NCBI GenBank assembly: GCA_030645355.1
Contig: JAUSNJ010000111.1
Location: 1 to 64,000 of the forward strand
From: Rhodoferax sp.
GTDB lineage: Bacteria; Pseudomonadota; Gammaproteobacteria; Burkholderiales; Burkholderiaceae_C
Reading direction: 5' to 3'
Length of the DNA: 64,000 nt
The notes under the pieces were generated by a model that was not told the DNA's origin, searched no databases, and saw nothing but the letters and a program-made list of their open reading frames with translations. The position numbers and the translations under genes were made by a program. Each line of letters begins with the position of its first letter. Position 1 is the first letter of the stretch. Shown piece after piece: positions 43,694 to 53,226 of this stretch.

Positions 43694-44734
43694 TCAGGCT
43701 CCACTGCCTGAAACGTACCAATCCATCGCCTCGACAACTCCCTGGAGAATCCTGTGGCTGGGCGCATAGCCTAGAAGCGTACGCGCCTTGCTGATGTCGG
43801 CCAGGGAGTGTCGCACGTCACCCGCCCGGAAATCTCGGTACATCGGGGCATAGCCCTTGAGGTGGGTAAACCGTGGCTCCAGACTGGCGCGCATGGATTC
43901 GAACAGCTCGTTGAGTGTGGTGCGGTCACCGACGGCTATGTTGTAGACCTGATTGGTCGCGTCCTCGGCGACAACGGTCGCTGCCAGCAGATTGGCCTGT
44001 ACTGCGTTCGCCACATAGCAGAAGTCGCGACTCGTTTCGCCATCGCCATTGATCCACACGGGTTCGTTCTTGATCATGGCCGCCGCCCATTTGGGAACGA
44101 CCGCCGCGTAGGCACCGTTGGGGTCCTGGCGCGGGCCAAAGATGTTGAAGTAGCGCAAGCCGATCGTTTTGAAACCGTAAGCCCTGGCGAACACATCGGC
44201 GTATTGCTCGTTGACCAGCTTGGTGACTGCGTACGGCGAAAGGGGTTTGCCAATGCGGTCTTCGACCTTGGGCAGGCCGGGATGGTCCCCATAGGTGGAA
44301 CTGGAAGCGGCGTACACAAAGCGATGGACTTTGGCGTCTCTGGCGGCTACCAGCATATTCAGGAAGCCGCCAATATTGGTGCCATTGGTGGTGATGGGGT
44401 CTTCCAGCGATCGCGGAACACTGCCTAGCGCAGCCTGGTGCAAGACGAATTCCACACCATCACATGCTTTGCGGCAATCTTCCAGGTTGCGGATGTCACC
44501 TTCTTCAAACCTGAAGCGTGCCCACTGTTCGGGAGACACGGCCGCCCGAACCAGTTCCAGATTGGCGCGATGCCCGGTGGCGAAATTGTCGAGACCGACA
44601 ACGTTTTGATTCAGCATGAGCAGGCGCTCAAGCAGGTTGCTGCCGATAAATCCGGCAACACCTGTAACCAGCCACGAATGGGGCTCGTGCGCCAATCGAT
44701 CCTGAAGTTGTTCAAAGGCAGTTTTTTCGTTCAT
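43694..44734 (-). CDS. wbpP: UDP-GlcNAc 4-epimerase (TviC/WbpP-like SDR)
   Basis: An extended short-chain dehydrogenase/reductase. The ATG at 44734 overlaps the WecB stop as ATGA, so the track start (a TTG at 44749) is not needed; this gives 346 residues. [19 protein letters not shown] binds [14 protein letters not shown] and SPYAVTK hold the catalytic Ser/Tyr-Lys, and [24 protein letters not shown] is typical of the WbpP/TviC group. It would interconvert UDP-GlcNAc(A) and UDP-GalNAc(A). It feeds the dehydrogenase 41 bases downstream. Confidence 0.92.
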   Translation of the reverse strand: MNEKTAFEQLQDRLAHEPHSWLVTGVAGFIGSNLLERLLMLNQNVVGLDNFATGHRANLELVRAAVSPEQWARFRFEEGDIRNLEDCRKACDGVEFVLHQAALGSVPRSLEDPITTNGTNIGGFLNMLVAARDAKVHRFVYAASSSTYGDHPGLPKVEDRIGKPLSPYAVTKLVNEQYADVFARAYGFKTIGLRYFNIFGPRQDPNGAYAAVVPKWAAAMIKNEPVWINGDGETSRDFCYVANAVQANLLAATVVAEDATNQVYNIAVGDRTTLNELFESMRASLEPRFTHLKGYAPMYRDFRAGDVRHSLADISKARTLLGYAPSHRILQGVVEAMDWYVSGSGA

Positions 44735-45849
44735 TTGAGCCAGTTCCAAAGGTCAGCAGCAATGCGCTCAGCGGCGTGGCCATCCCAATACTCGGGGACA
44801 CGTCCTTTTTTTCCCTTGCCGGCAAGGATTTCGCCAGCTGCGTCGAGAATGGCTTGCCGGTCCCTTCCGACCAGTGTGTTGGTTCCCTGGTCGATCGTGA
44901 TGGGGCGTTCGGTGTTCTCCCGCAGTGTGAGACAAGGCACACCCAGGGCAGTGGTTTCTTCCTGCAGGCCGCCGGAGTCTGTCAGCATCAAAGTGGCACC
45001 CGCCATCAAACCGAGCATTTCGAGGTAGCCTTGCGGGGGAAGCAGGAACATGCACTCTGGCTTGATCAGGTTCAAAAGCCCGAAACGCTCAATATTTGCC
45101 TTGGTTCTCGGGTGCAAGGCAAAGATCAGGGGGATCTGTGCCGCGACTTCGCCCAGCACGTGCAGCAAATCGGATAGCGTGTGTTGGTCATCCACATTGG
45201 AGGGTCTGTGCAAGGTAACAACGCCATATCGGCGTGGTTCACCCAACACGGCAGCGTCAACGCCATGGGTCCTCAGCGTCATGGCAGGGTCCACCGCTTT
45301 GGGTTTCGCATTGAGCAGTGAATCGATCATGACGTTGCCCACAAAACAAATGCGGGCGGCTGGTATTCCTTCGTGGGCCAAATTGTCTGATGCGCTACGC
45401 TCGGTGATATACAGACGGTCAGAGAGCTGATCGGTGAGGATGCGGTTGATTTCTTCCGGCATGGCGCGGTCATTGCTGCGCAAGCCGGATTCGACGTGGG
45501 CTACTGGAATGCCCTTCTTGGCCGCGACCAGGGCGCACGCCAGGGTGGAATTGACATCCCCCACCACCAATACACAGGAAGGGCCATGTGCATCGACCAC
45601 AGGTTCAAACCGTCGCATAACTTCGGCGGTCTGCACGGCGTGGGAGGCCGAGCCGACTTCCAGATTGATGTCAGGGTGCGGCAAAGCGAGGTCTTCAAAC
45701 AACTTGTCGCTCATATCGCGGTCGTAATGCTGGCCCGTATGGACAAGGAGCATGGGAATAGGCGGATTGTGCGCAGCCAGGGCACGGAGAATGGGCGCCA
45801 TTTTCATAAAGTTGGGCCGTGCGCCGACGATACAAATGACGGGTTTCAT
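44731..45849 (-). CDS. wecB: UDP-GlcNAc 2-epimerase, non-hydrolysing
   Basis: The ATG at 45849 ([21 protein letters not shown]) is the usual family start and gives 372 residues; the track frame adds eleven residues. Family blocks are [54 protein letters not shown], and [28 protein letters not shown]. It converts UDP-GlcNAc to UDP-ManNAc. It lies between exosortase A and the 4-epimerase, so sugar-precursor supply and PEP-CTERM processing share one transcript. Confidence 0.94.
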   Translation of the reverse strand: MKPVICIVGARPNFMKMAPILRALAAHNPPIPMLLVHTGQHYDRDMSDKLFEDLALPHPDINLEVGSASHAVQTAEVMRRFEPVVDAHGPSCVLVVGDVNSTLACALVAAKKGIPVAHVESGLRSNDRAMPEEINRILTDQLSDRLYITERSASDNLAHEGIPAARICFVGNVMIDSLLNAKPKAVDPAMTLRTHGVDAAVLGEPRRYGVVTLHRPSNVDDQHTLSDLLHVLGEVAAQIPLIFALHPRTKANIERFGLLNLIKPECMFLLPPQGYLEMLGLMAGATLMLTDSGGLQEETTALGVPCLTLRENTERPITIDQGTNTLVGRDRQAILDAAGEILAGKGKKGRVPEYWDGHAAERIAADLWNWLK

Positions 45850-45893
45850 GGTGATGTCTTCTTCCGCTTCGGTCTGTAGCATTTGGGTTGTGA

Positions 45894-47450
45894 TCAGGGA
45901 TTTGCGGTTTCCAAGAGCCTTTGGATATCAGGCAAATTGGTGCGCACGAAGTCCTCGATTGCTCTTTCGCCTTGACCCGCCTCGCCCTTGAGCGCGTACA
46001 CGAGAATCACGGCAGAGTCATCGCCCCTGCCAATCAGGCTGTAGCCCGCAGCATAGGCTTTGGCCAGGGCATCGTTGGCGGTCAGCGTACCGTTCACCCA
46101 ATAGATCTGCCATACGACAAGCCGGCTCTCCTGCGCCTGACCTGCCAAAGGCGTGCCACTCAATTCGGCGGTGCGAAACAGGAGGGGTTTGTCGCCCAGT
46201 TCCAGCGTATGGTTTCCGCGGGATACCAGTGCCCATTGCGGATCTTTGCTCTTAACAAGTACATTTTCGGAACTCACAAGCTTGCTGTCGTCGCTCTGGC
46301 GGTTGTAGTAGCCAAGGTAAAGGCCTACAACTTGCTCTGCGTTGGCATAGGCTGCCTGGATCTGTACCGAAGGGTTTTGAAATGCGGGCTGCCAATTTGC
46401 AGGCTGCAGCGCTGTAGAAGTCCAGCCCGAACCCAAGTTTCCTGGCGCCGTGAGTTGCGGCCTTGCCAGTGCATGGTTTGAACCATGGATAGCGTCGCGC
46501 GCGATCACGGGCATGGCAAGCAAAACAGCAAAAGCTATCGCTGTTGCGAATGTGAATGCCAAAGACACACTGCGGCTGTCACGGTCTGGCGACGTGGCGG
46601 GCGTGGCAGGTTTAGGGGTCGGCTCAGACCAACGTGCTCCCAACATGAACATCAGCATGATCACCACGCCAAAGAACACCCACCCATAAACCAGATGATC
46701 CACGCCAGTTGCGAGTTTGTTCCCGGACAAATGCCCCAGAAGGACAATCAAATAGGCGCGCATCCAGTTCGCCACTACCGGCACCAGCAACGACAGCCCA
46801 ATGAACAAGACACGGCGCGAAGTAGACTGATAGTTCAAATAGGCAAACAGTGTGCCGACAGTGAGGGACGCAATAAGGTAACGCACGCCGCTACAGGCTT
46901 CGACCACCGACCAGTTACCGGAGGGAATGACGAACTGAAGTCCTTCCCGAAAGACCGGGATACCAGTCAGGCGCAATGCCAGCACCGTAAAGTCTGCGGT
47001 CCACTCCATAAGCTGGGGCATGGCGAATTCGCCGAACGGCACAGCAAAGAACAAAAAAGCCATTGGAAAAGCGAGAGACCGCGCAACCGTCCAACCCATC
47101 ACCGCTGGAACGAGCAGGATGATCAGGCTCACAAACGCCAGTTGTCGAAGCGCGTTGACTGCCGCCAGGTCGCCTAGCAGCCAGGCGAATGCAGCACCCG
47201 CGATGAGCGGGCAAGCCAGCAGGCTGGGCTGGGGCACTATCTGCGCGATCGTTTGGCGCTTGCGCCAAACCAGCCACACAACGATGGGCGGGACAAGAAA
47301 GCCGTGCGTGAAAGTATCGGATCGGATCCAGATGGTGACGATGGCATGGGCGGTGTCGAAGTACAAACCAAGCACGCATGCCAACAGCACGACATATACC
47401 GCCAACGCGGTGTGCCACGCATGTTTGGAATTTGTAGTGGCCTGCGTCAT
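45894..47450 (-). CDS. xrtA: Exosortase A fused to EpsI domain
   Basis: A 518-residue inner-membrane protein. The first 280 residues hold about eight membrane segments and the exosortase triad: Cys186 in VVEACSGVRYL, Arg231 in VANWMRAY, His252 in GVDHLVYGWVFFG. After a short linker, residues 300-518 form a periplasmic EpsI-like (DUF3485) domain with NWQPAF and LYLGYYNRQSD. Exosortase A is thought to cleave PEP-CTERM tails of envelope proteins after export; the protein encoded at 58227 is a likely substrate. It overlaps the upstream glycosyltransferase by ATGA. Fusion with EpsI is the common form for this subfamily. Confidence 0.96.
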   Translation of the reverse strand: MTQATTNSKHAWHTALAVYVVLLACVLGLYFDTAHAIVTIWIRSDTFTHGFLVPPIVVWLVWRKRQTIAQIVPQPSLLACPLIAGAAFAWLLGDLAAVNALRQLAFVSLIILLVPAVMGWTVARSLAFPMAFLFFAVPFGEFAMPQLMEWTADFTVLALRLTGIPVFREGLQFVIPSGNWSVVEACSGVRYLIASLTVGTLFAYLNYQSTSRRVLFIGLSLLVPVVANWMRAYLIVLLGHLSGNKLATGVDHLVYGWVFFGVVIMLMFMLGARWSEPTPKPATPATSPDRDSRSVSLAFTFATAIAFAVLLAMPVIARDAIHGSNHALARPQLTAPGNLGSGWTSTALQPANWQPAFQNPSVQIQAAYANAEQVVGLYLGYYNRQSDDSKLVSSENVLVKSKDPQWALVSRGNHTLELGDKPLLFRTAELSGTPLAGQAQESRLVVWQIYWVNGTLTANDALAKAYAAGYSLIGRGDDSAVILVYALKGEAGQGERAIEDFVRTNLPDIQRLLETANP

Positions 47451-48673
47451 GCAGTGGCAACCCGTGTGAGGTATTTGTCGATGACCGCCATATGCGCGTC
47501 CCAGCTGTAGTTCTGAAGGACGCGGTCACGTCCCGCTGCGCCCACCGACGCCAGATGCTCCGGCGCTCGCAGCAAGGCACTGATCTGGGTGATGAAGTCT
47601 TCTGCTGACTCCGCCGAAAAAATTTCAGTGCCGCTCCGGACTTCCAGCGCCTCGACACAGGATTTTGACGCGATGATGGGACGCGCCATGGCCATGGCTT
47701 CGAGAATCTTGTTTTGCAGACCTCGGGCAACCCGTAGCGGTGCCACGACGAGCGTTGCATGCTGAAGGTAGGGTCGCACATCCGGAACAGTGCCGGTGAC
47801 CACTACGTGCTCGCTGGCCAGTGCGAGTACGTCCTCCGTGGGGCTGCGGCCCACGATGTAGAAGCGGATCATGGGGCGTTCAGACACCAGCCGCGGAAAA
47901 ATGTCTTTGACAAACCAGGTCACGGCATCAATGTTGGGCCAATAGTCCATGGCACCGGTGAACACCAGTGCTATTTCTCCACGGCGGGACGTGGCGTCCG
48001 CAAACGGCGAAACACGCGTCGCCAACGGGCTGAAAAAGTCAGCATCCACACCGTTGCCCATGGCATCCACTCTTCCAGTGCTCTCGGGGGCCATGGATTG
48101 AAACAGCGCAACCTCATTGGCAGTGACAAAGAACGAATGCTTGGCTTTGGCTGCAATTGAGCGTTCGTATGCCAGAAGGCACTGTCCCTCGCGGCGGTAG
48201 AGCCATGAGAGGGGCCATGAGTGGTTGGGCGCGTATTGCGTCCATTTGTGCGAATCCACATCCACAAAATCGACGAGCATGGGGGTATTCGGGGCGAGAC
48301 TTTGCTCCACATACTGGGCCATGACAGACGAGAAGATCACTGCCATGTCAATGGTGTTTTCGGCCAACACGCTGTTGACCCATGTCTGCAAGCCCGCATT
48401 GCGGTAGTACTTGAGACCAAGCGCTTCGTTGGACAGTAAGGCGGTCGTACTTCGCAACTTGGCCCATCGCGGCTGAAGCTGCGCGACGTGCAGGTCCGGG
48501 CACATCGCACGCAGTGTCTCGACATGCTGTGCATCATCCGGGTCGTCTACGAAGGTCCCCAGAAAGACCCGGTGGCGCGCCGTCAAATGCTTGAGCAAGT
48601 GGTAAGAGCGCACCTTATCCCCTTTGTTGGGGGGATAGGGCAGCCGGTGCACCAGATAAAGCAGGTTGCCCAT
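47447..48673 (-). CDS. Sugar transferase, PEP-CTERM/EpsH1-associated (TIGR03087 type)
   Basis: A 408-residue GT-B enzyme starting MGNLLYLVHRLPYPPNKGDKVRSYHLLKHL, a hallmark of the TIGR03087 family. The donor-site half has ALVFTGAMDYWPNIDAVTWFVKDIFPRL, FYIVGRSPTEDVLAL and LQNKILEAMAMARPIIASKSCVEAL. It is 11 bases from the FemAB gene and overlaps exosortase A by ATGA. It adds one sugar of the repeat unit at the cytoplasmic face. Confidence 0.94.
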   Translation of the reverse strand: MGNLLYLVHRLPYPPNKGDKVRSYHLLKHLTARHRVFLGTFVDDPDDAQHVETLRAMCPDLHVAQLQPRWAKLRSTTALLSNEALGLKYYRNAGLQTWVNSVLAENTIDMAVIFSSVMAQYVEQSLAPNTPMLVDFVDVDSHKWTQYAPNHSWPLSWLYRREGQCLLAYERSIAAKAKHSFFVTANEVALFQSMAPESTGRVDAMGNGVDADFFSPLATRVSPFADATSRRGEIALVFTGAMDYWPNIDAVTWFVKDIFPRLVSERPMIRFYIVGRSPTEDVLALASEHVVVTGTVPDVRPYLQHATLVVAPLRVARGLQNKILEAMAMARPIIASKSCVEALEVRSGTEIFSAESAEDFITQISALLRAPEHLASVGAAGRDRVLQNYSWDAHMAVIDKYLTRVATA

Positions 48674-48684
48674 GATGATTGCTG

Positions 48685-49746
48685 TCAGCCCAGGTTTCGG
48701 ACCACAAACGGTCCAAGCCAGTTGGCGAGAGTGAGTGGCATCCTCCGCCAGATGTTGATCATGAGCTTGTATTTGGCATTGTTGGGGTTGTTTTGCGGTA
48801 TGGAGTCACGCTTGTAGAGGCAAAACTCGTAGTGCAGTGGCTTGGGCTCGAATCCCCAGTTCTTCTTGAATGCGTAGGGACCGGTGCCCAGCTTGCTGCG
48901 GCCGTAATCAAACACCTTGAGGCCCCGGGAGCACGCGCGGCGCATCAGCTCCCAGTACTTGAAGTCGTTGGCGGCCAGGTCGCGCGCGGCTTCGTCGTCC
49001 CCCGCGTAGTACGGCAGCACTTCGTCGCGGAAGTAAAAGCTGAGTACGCTACTGAGGGGCTTGCCGTCGTGCGTGGTAACCGTCAGGATTTCACAATCCT
49101 GTCCAAACTCTTTTTGCAGGGCCTGGAAATATTTCTTGGGCATGGCGGGTGTGCCATGGCGATGCACGTTGTCGGCGAACAGTGCAAAAAAACGGTCTAC
49201 CGTGGGGTCAATTTGGCTGACCAGCGCGTTCTTGATGCCCTTTCGGACCATGGCCCGCTGCTTGCGGGGAATGGCCTGCATGTTGGCCTCGTCTGTTGGC
49301 AGTATTTCTTTGCGAAACGTCACATAGATGTCTTGCATGGGCCACTCGGTGTGGCGTGCCTCGATATTGCGCAGCTCCAGATGGGCCACTCCCAGTTCAC
49401 GGGCAATGCGTTGCGCTTCCCGTTCCAACGCGTCGGCGGCGTGTTGAGTGCTTGCGGCGACGCCGCCGTACACCGCAAAAGGCAAGCCAGTCAATGCATT
49501 GCCAAACAGCCAACTGTTCACGTGGCCCAGCGGCAGCACGCCGACAATGGCACCATCCACCTCTGCATACAAAAAATAGGTATCGTGCCGGAAGACATTG
49601 GCAATGATGTTCTGCCAGCCGGCACGGTGAAAGAACGTGGCGTCAGGGCAAGCCATGACAAATGCATCCCATCGCGCAACGTTCGCGGTGTCGACTGTCT
49701 GCAGGCGGTGAATTGTAGGCAGAACTGCCTCAAGCTGAGTGGGCAT
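48685..49746 (-). CDS. FemAB family protein, XrtA/PEP-CTERM-associated
   Basis: A 353-residue protein with two GNAT-like halves, as in FemABX aminoacyltransferases (TIGR03019 type): FVMACPDATFFHRAGWQNIIANVF, LPLGHVNSWLFGNALTGLPFAVYGGV, and FKYWELMRRACSRGLKVFDYGRSKLGTGPYAFKKNWGFEP. FemABX enzymes transfer amino acids from aminoacyl-tRNA to an amine; in exosortase A loci the acceptor is presumed to be a sugar of the polysaccharide. Its start overlaps the deacetylase gene by 17 bases. Confidence 0.93.
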   Translation of the reverse strand: MPTQLEAVLPTIHRLQTVDTANVARWDAFVMACPDATFFHRAGWQNIIANVFRHDTYFLYAEVDGAIVGVLPLGHVNSWLFGNALTGLPFAVYGGVAASTQHAADALEREAQRIARELGVAHLELRNIEARHTEWPMQDIYVTFRKEILPTDEANMQAIPRKQRAMVRKGIKNALVSQIDPTVDRFFALFADNVHRHGTPAMPKKYFQALQKEFGQDCEILTVTTHDGKPLSSVLSFYFRDEVLPYYAGDDEAARDLAANDFKYWELMRRACSRGLKVFDYGRSKLGTGPYAFKKNWGFEPKPLHYEFCLYKRDSIPQNNPNNAKYKLMINIWRRMPLTLANWLGPFVVRNLG

Positions 49747-50581
49747 GTTTTACCGGTTGATCCAGAAAGATGTGATCCATGCGGCCCCACCGAAAATCGG
49801 TCAGCAACTGGTTCAGCCGCGCCTCTACGCGGTCAATATTGACGTAATGACGGAACCGTGTTTTGGCTCCGATGCCAGCGATACGGGGCTGTTCTGTATC
49901 GATTTCCCATGGGTGAAAGTAAAAGATGCCTGACTGCTGGTCGGTTGAATTGACACGCTGAAGCATCCAGCGTGACAGCGCGTACGGTAGCAGGCGAAAG
50001 TATCCGCCTCCGCTGGACGGAAAGTTACGCCCGAAGGCGCGCAACGTGGTGATCGGCACTTCAAGCAGGCCGGGGCGAACCTCGTAGACAAACCGCGGCG
50101 AATCGGGCATGCCGTAGTGATCATGTGCGATAGGGTAAATGCTGGAGCTGTAGCGGTGGCCTGTGTGTGCCAGGCAATCAAAAGCCCAAAGATTGCTCTT
50201 GTCTATGGAAAAGCTGGGCGCGCGATATCCGCGAACCTCCTGCCCAGACAGATCCTCCAGAATTGCTTTCGCTAAACGAACGTCTTCCAGGAACGCTGCT
50301 TCAGTCAAGTCACTGGCGCGCTCGTGACCATAGCCGTGGCTGGCCAACTCGTGACCACGGTCCACAATCTGTCTTATCAGCTGCGGGTAGCGCTGCGCAA
50401 TCCAGCCCAGGGTAAAAAAAGTTGCCTGCGTGCTGTGTTGATCCAGCATGTCGAGGATACGGTGCACATTGCGCTCTACACGGCACTCGCGATTGTCCCA
50501 GTCGGCGCGGTCAATGTGTGGGGCAAAGGCGGAGACCTGGAAATAATCTTCCACGTCGATCGTGAGGGCGTTGGTAATCAT
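49730..50581 (-). CDS. XrtA-associated polysaccharide deacetylase (DUF3473 type)
   Basis: A 283-residue NodB-domain protein of the TIGR03006 family: NALTIDVEDYFQVSAFAP at the N-terminus (the aspartates replacing TFDDG), ATFFTLGWIAQRYP, and ELASHGYGHERASDLT with the metal-binding histidines. The C-terminal DUF3473 part has FYFHPWEIDTEQPRI. It would N-deacetylate a glycan sugar. It overlaps the ATPase gene as ATGA and the FemAB gene by 17 bases. Confidence 0.94.
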   Translation of the reverse strand: MITNALTIDVEDYFQVSAFAPHIDRADWDNRECRVERNVHRILDMLDQHSTQATFFTLGWIAQRYPQLIRQIVDRGHELASHGYGHERASDLTEAAFLEDVRLAKAILEDLSGQEVRGYRAPSFSIDKSNLWAFDCLAHTGHRYSSSIYPIAHDHYGMPDSPRFVYEVRPGLLEVPITTLRAFGRNFPSSGGGYFRLLPYALSRWMLQRVNSTDQQSGIFYFHPWEIDTEQPRIAGIGAKTRFRHYVNIDRVEARLNQLLTDFRWGRMDHIFLDQPVKHAHSA

Positions 50582-51684
50582 GGCAGCGTGGACTCTTTGG
50601 GCTTGCCGACGGCCGCCACCAACTTCTGCAACATGCCCAGTACTTCCAGATTGATGCGCTCCATGCGCAAAATACTTCGCTCCATGCGGCGCATGCGGGC
50701 ATCGAATTGTTCGCTCGCCAGCCCACTAATCTGACCGGATAGCGCGTCCGCCACCGCGGGTTCCAGGTGAAGCTTGCTGATGTCGACATCCAGAGGGGTG
50801 AGATCACTGTCGCGGCGCAGGCCAGAGTCATCCCAGTCGGGATTTTCATTGTTGAGCGTAGCAAAAGGCGCCACGTATTCTTCGGCCAGCTCATTGACGA
50901 CTTCATTGACCTCCGCAATGCCAAAAGCATCTTTGCCGCCCAAGTAGCCTAAAAGCAGGAGCCGATCACATATCTGATTGATGCGCCGGGGAATGCCGCC
51001 TGACCCGTCGTAAATGCCTTTAAAAGCTGCGGCATCGAAGCTGGGTCGCCCCTTTGAGCCGACACACAGCAGTCGGTGCTCAATGTACCCTTGGGTCTCT
51101 TCTTGGTCCATGGGGCCGAGGTGGCACGTGGCAGTAACGCGTTGGCGCAGTTGCTGCATGGAGGGGCTGCGCAGTATGGCGCGAAACTCGGGTTGACCCA
51201 CCAGGAAGGTCTGCAGCAGGGCTTGTTCTCCATACTGGAAGTTGGACAGCATGCGCAACTCTTCCACTGCGCGAGGGGTAAGATTTTGCGCCTCGTCGAC
51301 GATCAGCAGACAACGGCGGCCTTCGATGGCCTGGCTGACCAAAAAAGCCTCCAGCGCCATGAGTAAATCGGCCTTGGACACGCCGTTTATGCGCACACCG
51401 AAGGCTGCACCGACGAGACGTAGCGTGTCGTCGGCATCCAGTTGAGTGGTCACCAGATTGGCTGCAAGGACCTTTTCGGAATCGAGCATTGCCAGCAAAC
51501 CGCGAACGATGGTGGTCTTGCCCGCTCCCACGTCGCCTGTGATGACGATAAAGCCTTCGCTGCGCTGCACGCCGTAATCCAGGTAGGCCCGGGCACGGCG
51601 ATGCTGCTTGCTGGCAAAGTAAAAGGCTGGGTCTGGATTAAGCTGGAACGGCTTGCCGGTTAATCCGTAAAACTCTTCATACAT
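50578..51684 (-). CDS. XrtA-associated AAA ATPase (ExeA/GspA-like)
   Basis: A 368-residue protein with an AAA domain: Walker A ITGDVGAGKTT at about residues 48-58, Walker B CLLIVDEAQNLT near residue 125, and the GGIPRRINQICDRLLLLGYL block. The opening MYEEFYGLTGKPFQLNPDPAFYF is shared with ExeA/GspA secretion ATPases and marks the TIGR03015 family. The C-terminal 90 residues are acidic and end in a probable coiled segment. Its role in polysaccharide secretion is unproven; energising export or assembly is the usual proposal. Confidence 0.93.
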   Translation of the reverse strand: MYEEFYGLTGKPFQLNPDPAFYFASKQHRRARAYLDYGVQRSEGFIVITGDVGAGKTTIVRGLLAMLDSEKVLAANLVTTQLDADDTLRLVGAAFGVRINGVSKADLLMALEAFLVSQAIEGRRCLLIVDEAQNLTPRAVEELRMLSNFQYGEQALLQTFLVGQPEFRAILRSPSMQQLRQRVTATCHLGPMDQEETQGYIEHRLLCVGSKGRPSFDAAAFKGIYDGSGGIPRRINQICDRLLLLGYLGGKDAFGIAEVNEVVNELAEEYVAPFATLNNENPDWDDSGLRRDSDLTPLDVDISKLHLEPAVADALSGQISGLASEQFDARMRRMERSILRMERINLEVLGMLQKLVAAVGKPKESTLP

Positions 51685-51687
51685 GGG

Positions 51688-53226
51688 CTACAACTGCAGG
51701 TTAAGGCTGGCCGTCACAGCGGATTCTGAGTAAGGGTTGACGCTATTTTCCGAGTCCACCCTCCGCAGGCCAAACGTCGCAGTCGCTTTCTTGCCGATCT
51801 TGCCTGTCAAACTCAACTTCGCTGCGCGCAATGTCGTTGACTGTGTACTTGTTGTACCGGTGGTAGTGATCTGCGAAATCAATAGGCCCAAGGAGTAATC
51901 AGGGGTGAGACGGTGCGAGAAATTGCCACTCAATGCTTGCTGGCGTATGGTGGGGGATGCTGTGAAATCATCAATCGCTGTGGTCAGCGTGTCTAAGCGG
52001 TTGCTTTCTGACTGTTCAGCGAAAAGCGTGATGGTATCGCGTACGCCCAGGAGCGCAAGCGAAAGCTGCTGCCGGTGCTCGAGTCCCATGGACGAAGCAG
52101 CGAAACCAGTATTCACGATGGCACCAGGGGAGATGCCATAAGTCTGCAAATAGGCGTTGACCAGCTGGGCGCGGGCGATTGGGTCGGGCTCAGTCGTTGC
52201 GAACTGGGAAAAATAGAGATCATAGGCTGTGCCGCGGCTACCTGCTCCTGGGGTCGGGGTAACTTGCTTGGTGTCCGAGTAATGCCATACGGTGCGCGCT
52301 GTGCGGTGGTCAAAGTCCAGCTTGTATGTGTCTCCATAAGAATGATGGAGCAGGACTGCCAGCAACTTGGTCGACTCCATGGGTTTCCACGCGAGACCAG
52401 CCCCATTCACAGCGCTCGATTCTCTGTTTGGAGTGGTGAAGTTGTTGGACTCAATGCCTGTCTGTGCGGACACATTGAATCGTTGCGTGATAGCAAAAGC
52501 CAGCCCCAGAAGTGCTGTTCCATATTCAACGGTACGGCCTGTGTTGTAGTGCACATCCTGGTTCTTGATATCTGCACGCCAGCTCAGTCGTTTGGCACCT
52601 ATGTCACCTTTGAAGTCCAAAGATAGCTCATTGGCTGCGTTATCAGACGCGGCAGCCGTTCCACTGGAAGTGGTGGAATGGCTGTAGCGTGCCGAATAAG
52701 TCGCAACATCACTCAAATGCCCCTGCAAAGAAGGGGAAACGCGGTACGTGGAAACCTCAGTACGGTTAGCGTTGATGGAAGTGTTGTCAACCGACTGGCT
52801 GCCAAAAGCTGAAATCGCCTGTTGGGCAATCGACCCCGCTACATCGAGGAAAAGCGTGTCATCAATCGCCTCAAACTGCAAAGTCGACGAAAGGGCGTTG
52901 GCATGGCGATTTGCCGCCGTGGAGTTTGCATACGCTATTCCGCTTATGGCGTAATCCAGAGAGCCCTTTGCACGAGCTTTGTTGAGATCCACATGAATAC
53001 CGGGACTGACTTCAGTTATCAACTCAGACTGGCCGGTGCGGTTGAGGCGTACATTGTCCGTCCATGTCTCGGTAATGGTGATCCGCGGAACTACAGCAAT
53101 AGATTGCTTGGGTTCGACGCTCTTTTCGGTACTTTGCGCTGCCACAAGCGGAGCCGCAAGAGCTACGCCCAACATCATCACCGCTGTACGCACTGGTCTA
53201 TGCTTAGTTGGAGGCTTCTTGTCCAT
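51688..53226 (-). CDS. PEP-CTERM system-associated outer-membrane beta-barrel (TIGR03016 type)
   Basis: A secreted protein of about 512 residues with a signal peptide (AVMMLGVALAAPLVAAQ) and a long run of amphipathic strands ending NLQL, the pattern of an outer-membrane barrel. The family is the putative outer-membrane exporter of exosortase A polysaccharides. Several ATGs (53256, 53244, 53238, 53226) lie in the part that overlaps the YG tail of the upstream kinase in another frame; 53226 (MDKKPPTKHRP) gives the most normal signal peptide, but the choice is not certain. Confidence 0.88.
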   Translation of the reverse strand: MDKKPPTKHRPVRTAVMMLGVALAAPLVAAQSTEKSVEPKQSIAVVPRITITETWTDNVRLNRTGQSELITEVSPGIHVDLNKARAKGSLDYAISGIAYANSTAANRHANALSSTLQFEAIDDTLFLDVAGSIAQQAISAFGSQSVDNTSINANRTEVSTYRVSPSLQGHLSDVATYSARYSHSTTSSGTAAASDNAANELSLDFKGDIGAKRLSWRADIKNQDVHYNTGRTVEYGTALLGLAFAITQRFNVSAQTGIESNNFTTPNRESSAVNGAGLAWKPMESTKLLAVLLHHSYGDTYKLDFDHRTARTVWHYSDTKQVTPTPGAGSRGTAYDLYFSQFATTEPDPIARAQLVNAYLQTYGISPGAIVNTGFAASSMGLEHRQQLSLALLGVRDTITLFAEQSESNRLDTLTTAIDDFTASPTIRQQALSGNFSHRLTPDYSLGLLISQITTTGTTSTQSTTLRAAKLSLTGKIGKKATATFGLRRVDSENSVNPYSESAVTASLNLQL

